Virus record (IMG/VR): IMGVR_UViG_3300027749_002876
Span: 124,001-188,000 of that record
DNA: 64,000 nt
Reading direction: 5' to 3' (one strand)
Source: a virus
Both the position numbers and the translations under genes were made by a program. The notes below the pieces were generated by a model. It saw only the letters and a list, made by a program, of their open reading frames with translations, was not told where the DNA came from and did no database searches. Below, one piece after another: positions 31,701 to 40,522 of the stretch (positions within the stretch are counted from its first letter, which is position 1; each line of letters starts with the position of its first letter).

Positions 31701-33142
31701 GTTGTTGCATAAGCAACTGCACCAGAGACGTTAGCACCTGCTACTGCATTGGCTGTTGTTGCGAATGCAACTGCACCACTTACGTTAGCACCTGCTACTG
31801 AGTTAGCTGTTGTTGCATAAGCAACTGCACCGGAGACATTTGCACCTGCTACTGCATTTGCACTTGCTGCCACTGTTGCACTTGCTACAGTACCACTTAC
31901 GTTAGCACCTGCTACTGCATTTGCTGTTGTTGCATAAGCGACTTCTCCTGATACGTTAGCACCTGCTACTGAGTTAGCTGTTGTTGCATAAGCAACTGCT
32001 CCTGATACGTTAGCACCTGCTACTGAGTTAGCACTTGCTGCCACTGTTGCACTTGCTACAGTACCACTTACGTTAGCACCTGCTACTGCATTTGCACTTG
32101 CCGCTACCGTTGCACTAGATGCAAGACCAGTCAATGCACCAGTGAATGTTGTTGCTGATACGTTACCTGCACTGATATTACCTGATGCACTTAGTGTTCC
32201 GGCAACATTAGCACCAGTTCCAGTCACGACTAAAATATTTGCATTACCGGACGCACTAACAGTAACATTACCATTATTAAATGTTCTTACATTTGCTGTA
32301 CCGTTTTGTATTGCAGTTGCATCAATACCAGTTAACTGGCTACCATTACCAATAAAGAAGTTACCACTGACATTACCAGTTGCAGAAACAATACCTGCAG
32401 TTACTAAATTAGCACCAGTGATGTTACCAGATACACTAACAGTTGTACCAGCAATATTTGTTGCAGTTAAAGTATTTGTTGTGGAATTAAAAGTGAAGTT
32501 TGCGCTTGCACCAAAATTGTCAGCATTATTATACTGAACTTGTGTGTTTGTACCACTTGGTTGTTGCATATCCCAAGGACTACCGTTAGCATATAAAATG
32601 TTGTTAGTTAGTACATTGCCGGCTGCTACATTACCAGTAACACTTAAACTTGTTAGTGTACCTGTACTAGTAATATTTGGTTGAGCCGCAGTTGTTACAG
32701 TACCGGCTGTTGTTGCCGCACCTGATAATGCACCAGTGAATGTTGTTGCTGAAACATTACCACCGGAGATGTTACCTGCTACAGATAGTACACCGGTTGC
32801 TTTGTCAAAACTGAACCCACTGTTACCACCTAATGAACTACCATCATTAAATTGAACTTGTGTATTAGTGCCGCCCGGGGTAGCACTGTCAGTTCCCCAA
32901 TATACGTGCCCGTTAGCTCCGTATGATTTGAGTACCTGACCATTAGCACCGTCTGCAATAAAAATATTGCCTACAACACCTAAATCAACGTTACCGGTTG
33001 CAACGAAAGCACCGTTAAATGAACCGTACCCTCCATTACTATTCAATACGTTGAAGTCACCGTTTGTATCAACGAATAACGTTGACTTTCCGGCTGGCGG
33101 GTTGGGGACATTTGAACTTGCTCTTTGTAGTAAAATCAGCAT
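28766..33142 (-). CDS. Repetitive tail-fibre protein (1458 aa)
   Basis: A very long Ala/Gly/Thr/Asn/Ser/Val protein built from beta-repeat modules such as VSATTFTGALTG and ITSVGTLTSLSVSGN. It also holds an array of eight VAGANVSG repeats. A mid-protein module TDAATKAYVDTVAQG followed by a beta domain (VVLVAGNRVLVKNQ, GAWTRTTDMDSW) is typical of phage tail fibres. The start has AGGA and a GATAAATA octamer upstream. It is probably a trimeric side fibre. Modules recur in the neighbouring fibres. Confidence 0.8.
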   Translation of the reverse strand: MLILLQRASSNVPNPPAGKSTLFVDTNGDFNVLNSNGGYGSFNGAFVATGNVDLGVVGNIFIADGANGQVLKSYGANGHVYWGTDSATPGGTNTQVQFNDGSSLGGNSGFSFDKATGVLSVAGNISGGNVSATTFTGALSGAATTAGTVTTAAQPNITSTGTLTSLSVTGNVAAGNVLTNNILYANGSPWDMQQPSGTNTQVQYNNADNFGASANFTFNSTTNTLTATNIAGTTVSVSGNITGANLVTAGIVSATGNVSGNFFIGNGSQLTGIDATAIQNGTANVRTFNNGNVTVSASGNANILVVTGTGANVAGTLSASGNISAGNVSATTFTGALTGLASSATVAASANAVAGANVSGTVASATVAASANSVAGANVSGAVAYATTANSVAGANVSGEVAYATTANAVAGANVSGTVASATVAASANAVAGANVSGAVAYATTANSVAGANVSGAVAFATTANAVAGANVSGAVAYATTANAVAGANVSGTVSSATTAGTVTTAAQGNITSVGTLTSLSVTGNVSAGNVSATTFTGALTGSATGSAATVTTAAQPNITSTGTLTSVSVSGNANVGNLGATFGVFTNVSGNGSSLSSITGANVTGAVSFATTANSVAGANVSGTVANATYATSAGTAGSATTAGTVTTNAQPNITSTGTLASLSVTGTATAGNLATAGTLSAGGNANVGNLGTAALVATGTGSFSGNVNMNNFNITSLATPSADTDAATKAYVDTVAQGLDTKASVVAATTVNITLSGTQTVDGVVLVAGNRVLVKNQTLDQNNGLYLCAAGAWTRTTDMDSWAEVPGAYVFVEGGTTQSDTGWVCTSNAGGTLGTTAITWAQFSGAGSYTAGTGLTLTGTAFSVNAAQSQITSVGTLTSLSVSGNIAAGNVSATTFTGALTGTATSATNASALLQNTSTSTTAYPTFSTSSANGNSSAVINTSISANLGNASITATTFVGALSGAATSATTAGTVTTAAQPNITSVGTLTSLAVTGNISAGNVSATTFTGALTGSATGSAATVTTAAQPNITSVGTLTSVSVSGNANIGNIGTGGLITATGNLNAGNIITGGIVSATGNVTANFFIGNGSALTGLSTSSISNGNSNVSVPSANGNVNISAVGNANVVVVTGTGANINGTFSVSGNATIGNIVSSGTGGNISGANNISANTFTGTITTNAQPNITSLGTLTSLSVSGNVTAGNVSATTFTGALSGAATSATTAGTVTTAAQGNITSVGTLTGLGVNGTITAVALTANTGVITGNANGISSVQAANIVGTALSATVVTSSLTAVGTLASLSVSGNITAGNISATNHTGTTANITGQYISTVATGTAPLVVTSTTQVANLSVATAGTATSATTAGTVTTAAQGNITSVGTLTTVSVSGNANVGNIGATGGFYTTLSATGNVTAGNVTLANAAVISANNMQLTTGANTNAGNVTGNFVLTTGSRFQATYA
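31660..32110 (-). repeat. Eight tandem VAGANVSG repeats in a fibre gene
   Basis: The coding sequence repeats a unit of roughly 50-70 bases encoding AN(A/S)VAGANVSG(T/A/E)V followed by ATT or ATVAAS. Eight copies are visible with very few substitutions. Such arrays can expand or contract by recombination and change fibre length. Confidence 0.75.
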
Positions 33143-33162
33143 AATTTTTTCCTATTATATTA

Positions 33163-33170
33163 TATTTATC
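33163..33170 (-). promoter_or_regulatory. Late-promoter-like octamer GATAAATA (fibre gene)
   Basis: GATAAATA on the minus strand 20 nt before the ATG of the 1458-aa fibre, with an AGGA Shine-Dalgarno between. Confidence 0.5.
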
Positions 33171-33202
33171 TCTTTATCATTTAATACTGTAATTTTACAA
33201 TA

Positions 33203-33895
33203 TTATGGGCTATAATTCAATATTGGGTATGCACTTAAGATCCAACCACGAGGACCATTGTAGTATACCAGTGTTACCGCAGAATCATTGACTCCCAGTA
33301 TATACGCATTAGCATCACCTAATATATTTGCACCGTTTCCGGAAATTGATATTGGGCTTAGATACGCATTACCAGTACCATCAATGATTGTTACTTGATC
33401 ACCAAAACCAGAATCTGAGGGCAACAATACTGTTCTAGAAGTTGTTGTATCTACGATGTATGATTTACCAACCTCCATCAGAACATTATTAGATGTGACT
33501 GATTCAAATAAGGCTGCAGGATCTGGATTACCTACTTCAATCAATTCACCATCAATTACAAAATCACCGTTAATTGTTATAGTGTTTGCAAATAAACCTT
33601 GAAAGTTATCATACACAATGTATGAGGTACCATCTGGAATTAGATAGGGCATAGGGCCCGCAACATTACTAACCGCTGAGGGCACTGCGAATGATAGATT
33701 ACCAGAACCATCAGTTTGCAAGAATTGACCATTTGTACCACCAGTAATAACGATGTTTGCTACGTTACCTAGATTTGCATCGAGACTTACGGTTATAGCA
33801 TCAGTGGTAATATTACCAGCAGAATCAATGATAACAATGTTAGCATTTGATCCTACTGCGAATCCACCTAGCGAACTTAAGGGTTTTTGTGCCAT
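33203..33895 (-). CDS. Short tail-fibre paralogue (230 aa)
   Basis: It starts MAQKPLSSLGGFAVGSN, matching the N-terminal pattern of the three larger fibre genes to its right. A GGTNGQFLQTDGSGNLSF module, also present in the 681-aa fibre, follows. The C-terminal part (VTIIDGTGNAYLSPISISG, SAVTLVYYNGPRGWIL) resembles a compact beta-sandwich tip. It is probably a short fibre or fibre adaptor sharing an attachment site with the long fibres. Confidence 0.7.
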   Translation of the reverse strand: MAQKPLSSLGGFAVGSNANIVIIDSAGNITTDAITVSLDANLGNVANIVITGGTNGQFLQTDGSGNLSFAVPSAVSNVAGPMPYLIPDGTSYIVYDNFQGLFANTITINGDFVIDGELIEVGNPDPAALFESVTSNNVLMEVGKSYIVDTTTSRTVLLPSDSGFGDQVTIIDGTGNAYLSPISISGNGANILGDANAYILGVNDSAVTLVYYNGPRGWILSAYPILNYSP

Positions 33896-33914
33896 TTTTA
33901 TTCTTTACTAGTTA

Positions 33915-36900
33915 TTAAATTGTTCTGAACTGTGTTGTCCAAACAGTGCTATTAGAGCTTGCCGGAGTTACTTGCAATTGAATGTTGCCACCGCTCAACA
34001 CAACGCTTAGTGTCCCAGTTGGTGCTCCATTAACTAAAACTGTTCCAAACGTTGCATAATCAGCAACAGTAGCACCATCTGTAACTGTTTGAACAGTTGC
34101 GATAGAGTATTTACCACCGGCTGCATCTACCCCTTTAACTAAGAACTCTACACCAGTGATTCCAGAAACCGGTACACTTGCAATCACTTGACCTGCAGTA
34201 ATTGAAGTTGTTGTTGCTGTTCCCCACTGAATATTAGTGTTACCCAATTTTACAAAAGTAGATATATTTGCAGTGTTGGCTGCAATTTCACCTGTAGTTG
34301 ATAAATTACCACCTGATACATTACCTGACACTGACAAGTATCCATTAATATTTGCACCAGTACCAGTAAATGTAACAACGTTAGCATTACCTGCTACTGA
34401 GAATTCAATATTGCCATTAGCAACAGGAATACTTACATTACTAGTACCATTACTGATACCAGCTGAGTTAATAGCTATCCAACTTAGTACGCCGTTGCCA
34501 TCAGTTCGTAATACATAACCACTAGTACCACCAGTAATTGTTACATTACTAACTGGACCTAAATTGCTTGTACCAGTTACTGACAATGTACCAATGTTTG
34601 CTGTACTAATGTTTGCTGTACCAGTTGTTGCTATGTTACCAGCAGTTATATTACCTGTAGCACTTATGTTATTACCAACGTTTAAGTTAGCAGTAACGTT
34701 TGCATTGTAAGCTGTTAATGTATCTGTACTGAATGTTAAGTTACCACTATCACTTAATACACCACCGGTGCCTGCTAATGTTACACGACCTGAAGTCAAA
34801 CTTGTAACTTGAGCATTTGGAGTTTTTACTAATGTAGCAACGTTAGCATAAGCGCCAATGTTTGCATTACCCACAACTAATAAATCTGTAACTCCATTGT
34901 ACGTAAATGTTGATGCATCAACTAATTGTCCACCTGTATTAGAGAATGTAACACGACCGTTTGACAAATTATTAGAACTTAAGTTTGCTGCCACTAAGTT
35001 AGCAGTAAAGTTACCCATACCAGTTGATAAACTGTTCCAGAATGAATCGTATGTTAGATTTGAATTGTCAACTAACAAACCATTTGTATCAGCAAACGTT
35101 ATTCGTCCGGCAACTAATGATGTTACTTCAACGTTTGGAGAGTTAACTAATGTTCCAACGTTTGCATATGAGCCAACGTTTGCATTACCAACTGATAATA
35201 AATCACCTATTGCCGCATATGTGAACTGTGAGTTACCTGCTAACAAACCACCTGTACCAGCGTATGTGACATATGTTGCTGTTAATGCGTTTGATGTTAA
35301 GTTTGCCGCAACAACGTTGCCACTTAAATTAGCATTTACAGTTGATAGTGTATTTGTTACAAATGTAAGATTAGCACTATCTGTTAATAAACCACCTGTA
35401 CCAGCAAATGTTATTCTAGTTGAAGTCAACCCATTTGATGTTAAGTTTGCCGCAATTGCGTTGCCAGTTAAGTTAGCATTTACAGTTGATAGTGTATTTG
35501 CTACAAATGTAAGATTAGCACTGTTTGTTAGTACTCCGCCTGTACCAGCAAATGTAACATAAGTTGATGTTAAATTATTTGATGTTACATTACTAGCAAT
35601 AACATTGCCACTTAAGTTAGCATTGACGGTTGATAGAGTATCTGCTACAAATGTAAGATTTGCGCTATCGTTTAGGATACCACCTGTACCAGCGAATGTA
35701 ACACGTGTTGATGTTAAATTATTTGATGTTAAGTTTGCCGCAATTGCGTTTCCACTTAAGTTAGCATTTACAGTTGATAGAGTATCTGCTACAAATGTAA
35801 GATTTGCACTATCTGTTAATATACCAGCAGTGCCAGCAAGTGTAACACGTGTTGATGTTAAATTATTTGATGTTACATTACTAGCAATAACATTGCCACT
35901 TAAGTTAGCATTTACAGTTGATAGAGTATCTGCTACAAATGTAAGATTTGCACTATCTGTTAATATACCAGCAGTGCCAGCAAGTGTAACACGTGTTGAT
36001 GTTAAATTATTTGATGTTACATTTCCTGCAATTAAGCCATTTGTAATGTTTGCAGTATTTGAACTTAGTGCATTATTAGCAGTGATATTATTAGCAGTAA
36101 AATTACCTGTTAATGAAGAACTTCCGTTAACTGTTAAGTTACCAACTACTAAGTTACCACTAACGTTTCCAGAATTTGCAGTAAACTCATTAGTGATGCT
36201 TAAGTTGTTAGTAGTGCTATTACCTGTTACAGACAATGAGCCTACGTTTGCTGAAGTTGTAACACTTAATGTGTTAGTAAAAACTACACCATTAGAATTA
36301 ATATTGGCTGCTTGAACATTACCGGTTAAGTCTACGCTCGTACCTGTTGCCGCACCAAGATTTGGTGTTGTGAATGCGGCATTTGCTTTAACAATAATGT
36401 TACCGCCGTTGATTTCAGTTGTAATATTATCAACGTTAGCAGTGATTAGTGTACCAATAACACTGATACCATTGGAGCCTGTATATTGTCCTGCGGCACT
36501 AAACTGAGAGAAAACAATATTACTAGTACCAATATGAATCTCACCGGGCGGTGCCGTCAATACATACGAAGAACCTGCATAAATAGCCCCGTCCATAATA
36601 AAGAAGAACGACCCAGTGCATAATGCAACAGCACTCTTTGGTTGATATGAATCACCGTCGCTTGAACGTGTAAGTACCCAGTTAGTTGCACCTGTACCAA
36701 CTGTTGTTACATCGTATATACCATTTTCAATTTGATTTGTCTGACCTTGAACAAGTACTCTTGCTCCAACTGTCATTAATGTATTATCAATAGTTAATGC
36801 GGCTTGTGCACCTGAATTAGTAAGAGTAGCACCAACGCCACCGTTACCTAGTGCTGGTTGTGTTAAACCTGTAGCATTTGTTAATGTCGTGACTTCAGCT

Positions 36901-39900
36901 CCAAAGTAACCATTTTTAATAGTAATAGAATTTAATGTTGGTGCACTGTATACGAAATATCCTTCACCTGCAATAATTCCATTGAATGAATTCGTGAATT
37001 CAATATCATCGTCAACAACTAATCCATGATTAGTACTAAATGTAATTGTTTTACCACCAGCAATAGTAGTAACTGATAATACAGTACCACCATTTAAGTA
37101 ACTAGCAGTTAAATTAGATACCGATGTAACATTAGCTGCCGGGTGAATGAATAAACCTTGACTGATGTTATCAACATATTCTTTTGTTGCCGCATCTGTT
37201 GGTGTAGTAGGTAATGCAAGACTTGTAATTCTTACACTACCCACATCAACTGTACCAGTACCAAAAGTGTGCAAGTTGATATTTGTATTACCAGTTTGCT
37301 GAGAATAAATGTCTAATGCACCAACATTAGATGTTAGAGTTGGTGAGTATAATGCACCTGCATTAACATTACCAGTAGCATCAATATAACCTGTTACGTT
37401 TGCGCCAAGTTCAGATACAACAATAATATTAGCAAAACCGTTTGCACTAAAAGCAATATTACTATCTTGGAAGATTGCTATGTTTGATGTTCCATTTGCT
37501 AATATACCATACAAGTAATTAGCACTGACAATATTTGCAGTTACGTTACCAGATGCAGTAAAGTGGTTAGCAGATGCTAAATTACCTAAATTAGCATTTA
37601 GTGATGTTAAGTTACCAGTAAAGTTACCATAACCCGTAATATTAGCACCAGTTGGTGTTATTATTACTGTTGTGTTTCCACCTGCTGTTACACCAACGTT
37701 ACCATTATTTGCAATAGTTACATTAGATGAACCGTTAACTAATACACCAGTGAAGTAATTGGCAGATGCCAAGTTACCTAAATTAGCATTCAATGATGTT
37801 AAGTTGCCACTAAAGTTAGCAACATTACCAGTCAATATATTTGCCACTGTTGCATTGTTTGCTGTCAAATTACCAGTTACATTAGCAGTCAATGCTGTTA
37901 ATGTATCACTGATGTTTGCATTGTTAGCAGATGCTAAATTACCTAAATTAGCATTTAATGATGTTAGATTACCACTGAAATTAGCGACATTACCGGTTAA
38001 CAGATTTGTTACTGTTGCATTGTTTGCACTTAAATTACCAGTTACATTAGCTTGAGCCGCTGTAAGAGCTGTTGTAATATTAGCATTAACTGATGTAAGA
38101 TTTGCTGTTACATTTGCATTGTTGGCTGTTAAATTACCAGTTACATTAGCTTGGGCCGCTGTAAGAGCTGTTGTAATGTTAGCATTAGCTGATGTAAGAT
38201 TTGCTGTTACATTTGCATTGTTGGCTGTTAAATTACCAGTTACATCAGCAGTTAATACTGTTAATGTAGCACTGATATTTGCATAGTTAGCAGTTAACAA
38301 GTTACCAGCTGAAATATTACCAGCTGAAATATTACCTGATACACTGAACGCATTAGCATTTAACGTATTAATATTTGCAATGTTTGCAATCAATGTGTTT
38401 GTTACATTAGCATTACTTGTTGTCAACAATGTTGTTACATTGGCATTACTTGTTGTCAACAATGTTACGATGTTTGCGCTATTTGCTGTTAAAACGTCAG
38501 TTATGTTTGCGTTAGCAGATACTAGATTGCCAGAGAAATTAGCAAAGTTTGCTGTTATTAAATTACCTAAATTAGCATTACCGGATGTGATATTACCGTT
38601 AATATTTGCTACGTTTGCAAGAATTGTTCCTAGAACGTTAGCATTATTAGATTGTAAGTTACTAGAAACTTGCAAGAAGTTAACAATTGCATAATTACCT
38701 AAGTTAGCATTACCTGCTGTCAAGTTTGCACTAATGTTAGCGTATTGTGTTTCTAAGAACTGTGCAATGTTTGCATTACCTGCATACAAGTTGCCAGTTA
38801 TGTTTGCTGTGCTTGCATTAATATTACCAGAAATATTTGCAGTGTTTGCATTTAATATTCCAAAGTTTCCATAATTAGCTGTTGCTAAATTACCTAAATT
38901 AGCATTTAGTGCAACGATATTACCAGAAAAGTTTGCTGTATTACCAGAAAGTGCTAGGTTAACTTTTAAGTTAGTTGTTGCATTGATATTACCGGGACTT
39001 GTAAATGAACCGTCTTGTGCAAATGTCCAAGTATTAGCAATTGAACCACCTGTACCAACTTGTACAGTTACATTACCACCACGATTTTGGTATAAATCTG
39101 TTTGACTTCCACCTAATGTAAGTCCAGAACCACCAAATGTTCCACCAACAATTTGTGAAGCACCACCTAATTCTACTTGACCACTTGGTTTAAATTGTGT
39201 TGCGTTGCCAGCTGAGTAGATTGCTACGATACCACTACCGTTGCCCATACCAATACTTGTATTAGCTGTTATATTAACTATGTTTTCAGTTTGTACGTTT
39301 CCAGCTGTTACTAAGTTACCACCAGTGACGTTACCACTAAAATTACCAACGTTACCGTTTAAGGCGCCGCTGATATTTGCAGTGCCAGTAACATTTAATG
39401 TTTGAGTAGCATAATCAAACGTAAAGTTTGCGCTTGCGCCAAAATTGTTACTACCGTCATTGTATTGAATCTGTGTATTTGCACCGGCAGCTTCTTGTAA
39501 ATCCCAAGGTTGACCGTTTGCATATAATAGATTGTTTGTACGAACATTGCCAGCTTGCATTGTATCTGTAACATTAATATTACTTGATGCGTTAACAAAG
39601 TTAGCTGTTGCTAAATTGCCTAAGTTAGCATTTGTTGATATGATGTTACCATTAACATTTAGATATCCAACTACATTTGCGCCTGTTGTAGTAACAACTA
39701 ATGTTGTATTACCACCTGCAGTAAGATTAATATTACCATTTGCTGTAGGGATGCTTAAATTACTAGTACCGTTGCTCACACCAGACGTGTTTAGTCCTGT
39801 TAATTGACTACCATTACCAATAAAGTAACCAGCAGTGATGTTAGCAGTAGATGTTAAATTACCACCAATAACTACTTGCCCGGTTCCATTAGGATTAATG

Positions 39901-40520
39901 TTTAAATTTGCATTAGTATCGGTACCTGCAATATTAGAACCTGAAATTTGAAGGTTGCCAATATCAGTACCACTTGGTAAATTTGTTACACCTGTTAAAC
40001 CAACATATCTGTAACCAACAATATAAAGAACTTTACCAGCAGTCAATGCCGCAGGGATAGTTTCACCAATGAAGTTTAATACACCAGATTCATAATTATA
40101 ATAATATTGACCAGTGCCGCCTGAACCATCAGCAAAGATTTGTGTACCTGTAACCGTTGGGTTTGCGGCGCCAGAAGTATCGACCCACACTTGAACCACA
40201 TAGGTAGCGCCAAATTCTTGTGGAATCCAGTTAGTTAATTGAGTTTCCCAAGTTGGGTATATACCACCAACTGGTACTGTTGTGTTATCTGCAATAGTTT
40301 CTACAGCAGTTGCACCAACGTATGCTTGAACAATACTTGTTACTGCGGCAGCTGGATTGGGAATTGCATCTGCTTGTGTCCAAGCAGTGTCTCCGCGATT
40401 TAGTGCGGGGCTAGGAATTGATTCGTTACTAGGACTTTTATTTTGTGCAGTGTCAGTTTTAGTGACACCAAACGCTTGTTTGTATAATAAGTCAACGATT
40501 TGTGCTTGTGATACGGCCAT
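33915..40520 (-). CDS. Giant repetitive tail-fibre protein (2201 aa)
   Basis: The longest gene in the window. The N-terminus (MAVSQAQIVDLLYKQAFGVTK) differs from the other fibres and is followed by a region with TWETQLTNWIPQEFG that looks like an attachment or chaperone-contact domain. The rest is beta-repeat: NANLGNLATAN and ANVTGNLTANN units, a TDAATKEYVD module, and a 48-residue repeat near the C-terminal third. It ends in a beta-rich tip (GVEFLVKGVDAAGGKYSI). It is likely the long side fibre. Confidence 0.78.
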   Translation of the reverse strand: MAVSQAQIVDLLYKQAFGVTKTDTAQNKSPSNESIPSPALNRGDTAWTQADAIPNPAAAVTSIVQAYVGATAVETIADNTTVPVGGIYPTWETQLTNWIPQEFGATYVVQVWVDTSGAANPTVTGTQIFADGSGGTGQYYYNYESGVLNFIGETIPAALTAGKVLYIVGYRYVGLTGVTNLPSGTDIGNLQISGSNIAGTDTNANLNINPNGTGQVVIGGNLTSTANITAGYFIGNGSQLTGLNTSGVSNGTSNLSIPTANGNINLTAGGNTTLVVTTTGANVVGYLNVNGNIISTNANLGNLATANFVNASSNINVTDTMQAGNVRTNNLLYANGQPWDLQEAAGANTQIQYNDGSNNFGASANFTFDYATQTLNVTGTANISGALNGNVGNFSGNVTGGNLVTAGNVQTENIVNITANTSIGMGNGSGIVAIYSAGNATQFKPSGQVELGGASQIVGGTFGGSGLTLGGSQTDLYQNRGGNVTVQVGTGGSIANTWTFAQDGSFTSPGNINATTNLKVNLALSGNTANFSGNIVALNANLGNLATANYGNFGILNANTANISGNINASTANITGNLYAGNANIAQFLETQYANISANLTAGNANLGNYAIVNFLQVSSNLQSNNANVLGTILANVANINGNITSGNANLGNLITANFANFSGNLVSANANITDVLTANSANIVTLLTTSNANVTTLLTTSNANVTNTLIANIANINTLNANAFSVSGNISAGNISAGNLLTANYANISATLTVLTADVTGNLTANNANVTANLTSANANITTALTAAQANVTGNLTANNANVTANLTSVNANITTALTAAQANVTGNLSANNATVTNLLTGNVANFSGNLTSLNANLGNLASANNANISDTLTALTANVTGNLTANNATVANILTGNVANFSGNLTSLNANLGNLASANYFTGVLVNGSSNVTIANNGNVGVTAGGNTTVIITPTGANITGYGNFTGNLTSLNANLGNLASANHFTASGNVTANIVSANYLYGILANGTSNIAIFQDSNIAFSANGFANIIVVSELGANVTGYIDATGNVNAGALYSPTLTSNVGALDIYSQQTGNTNINLHTFGTGTVDVGSVRITSLALPTTPTDAATKEYVDNISQGLFIHPAANVTSVSNLTASYLNGGTVLSVTTIAGGKTITFSTNHGLVVDDDIEFTNSFNGIIAGEGYFVYSAPTLNSITIKNGYFGAEVTTLTNATGLTQPALGNGGVGATLTNSGAQAALTIDNTLMTVGARVLVQGQTNQIENGIYDVTTVGTGATNWVLTRSSDGDSYQPKSAVALCTGSFFFIMDGAIYAGSSYVLTAPPGEIHIGTSNIVFSQFSAAGQYTGSNGISVIGTLITANVDNITTEINGGNIIVKANAAFTTPNLGAATGTSVDLTGNVQAANINSNGVVFTNTLSVTTSANVGSLSVTGNSTTNNLSITNEFTANSGNVSGNLVVGNLTVNGSSSLTGNFTANNITANNALSSNTANITNGLIAGNVTSNNLTSTRVTLAGTAGILTDSANLTFVADTLSTVNANLSGNVIASNVTSNNLTSTRVTLAGTAGILTDSANLTFVADTLSTVNANLSGNAIAANLTSNNLTSTRVTFAGTGGILNDSANLTFVADTLSTVNANLSGNVIASNVTSNNLTSTYVTFAGTGGVLTNSANLTFVANTLSTVNANLTGNAIAANLTSNGLTSTRITFAGTGGLLTDSANLTFVTNTLSTVNANLSGNVVAANLTSNALTATYVTYAGTGGLLAGNSQFTYAAIGDLLSVGNANVGSYANVGTLVNSPNVEVTSLVAGRITFADTNGLLVDNSNLTYDSFWNSLSTGMGNFTANLVAANLSSNNLSNGRVTFSNTGGQLVDASTFTYNGVTDLLVVGNANIGAYANVATLVKTPNAQVTSLTSGRVTLAGTGGVLSDSGNLTFSTDTLTAYNANVTANLNVGNNISATGNITAGNIATTGTANISTANIGTLSVTGTSNLGPVSNVTITGGTSGYVLRTDGNGVLSWIAINSAGISNGTSNVSIPVANGNIEFSVAGNANVVTFTGTGANINGYLSVSGNVSGGNLSTTGEIAANTANISTFVKLGNTNIQWGTATTTSITAGQVIASVPVSGITGVEFLVKGVDAAGGKYSIATVQTVTDGATVADYATFGTVLVNGAPTGTLSVVLSGGNIQLQVTPASSNSTVWTTQFRTI
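35290..36030 (-). repeat. Five 144-nt tandem repeats in the giant fibre gene
   Basis: The phrase encoding SANLTFVADTLSTVNANLSG recurs exactly 144 bases apart at about 35361, 35505, 35649, 35793 and 35937, giving a 48-aa unit. A sixth, degenerate copy follows on the 3'-coding side. The regular spacing marks recent tandem duplication. Confidence 0.8.
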
Positions 40521-40522
40521 GA

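Noticed and set aside
31660-36030. CRISPR-like regularly spaced repeats
   Set aside because: The repeats are in frame, encode VAGANVSG and SANLTFV units, and have no unique spacers; they are coding repeats in fibre genes.
29511-40200. Long plus-strand ORFs opposite the fibre genes
   Set aside because: They are antisense shadows of repetitive, low-stop-codon coding sequence; they have Val/Pro/Leu-rich nonsense composition, no Shine-Dalgarno, and no recognisable domain.
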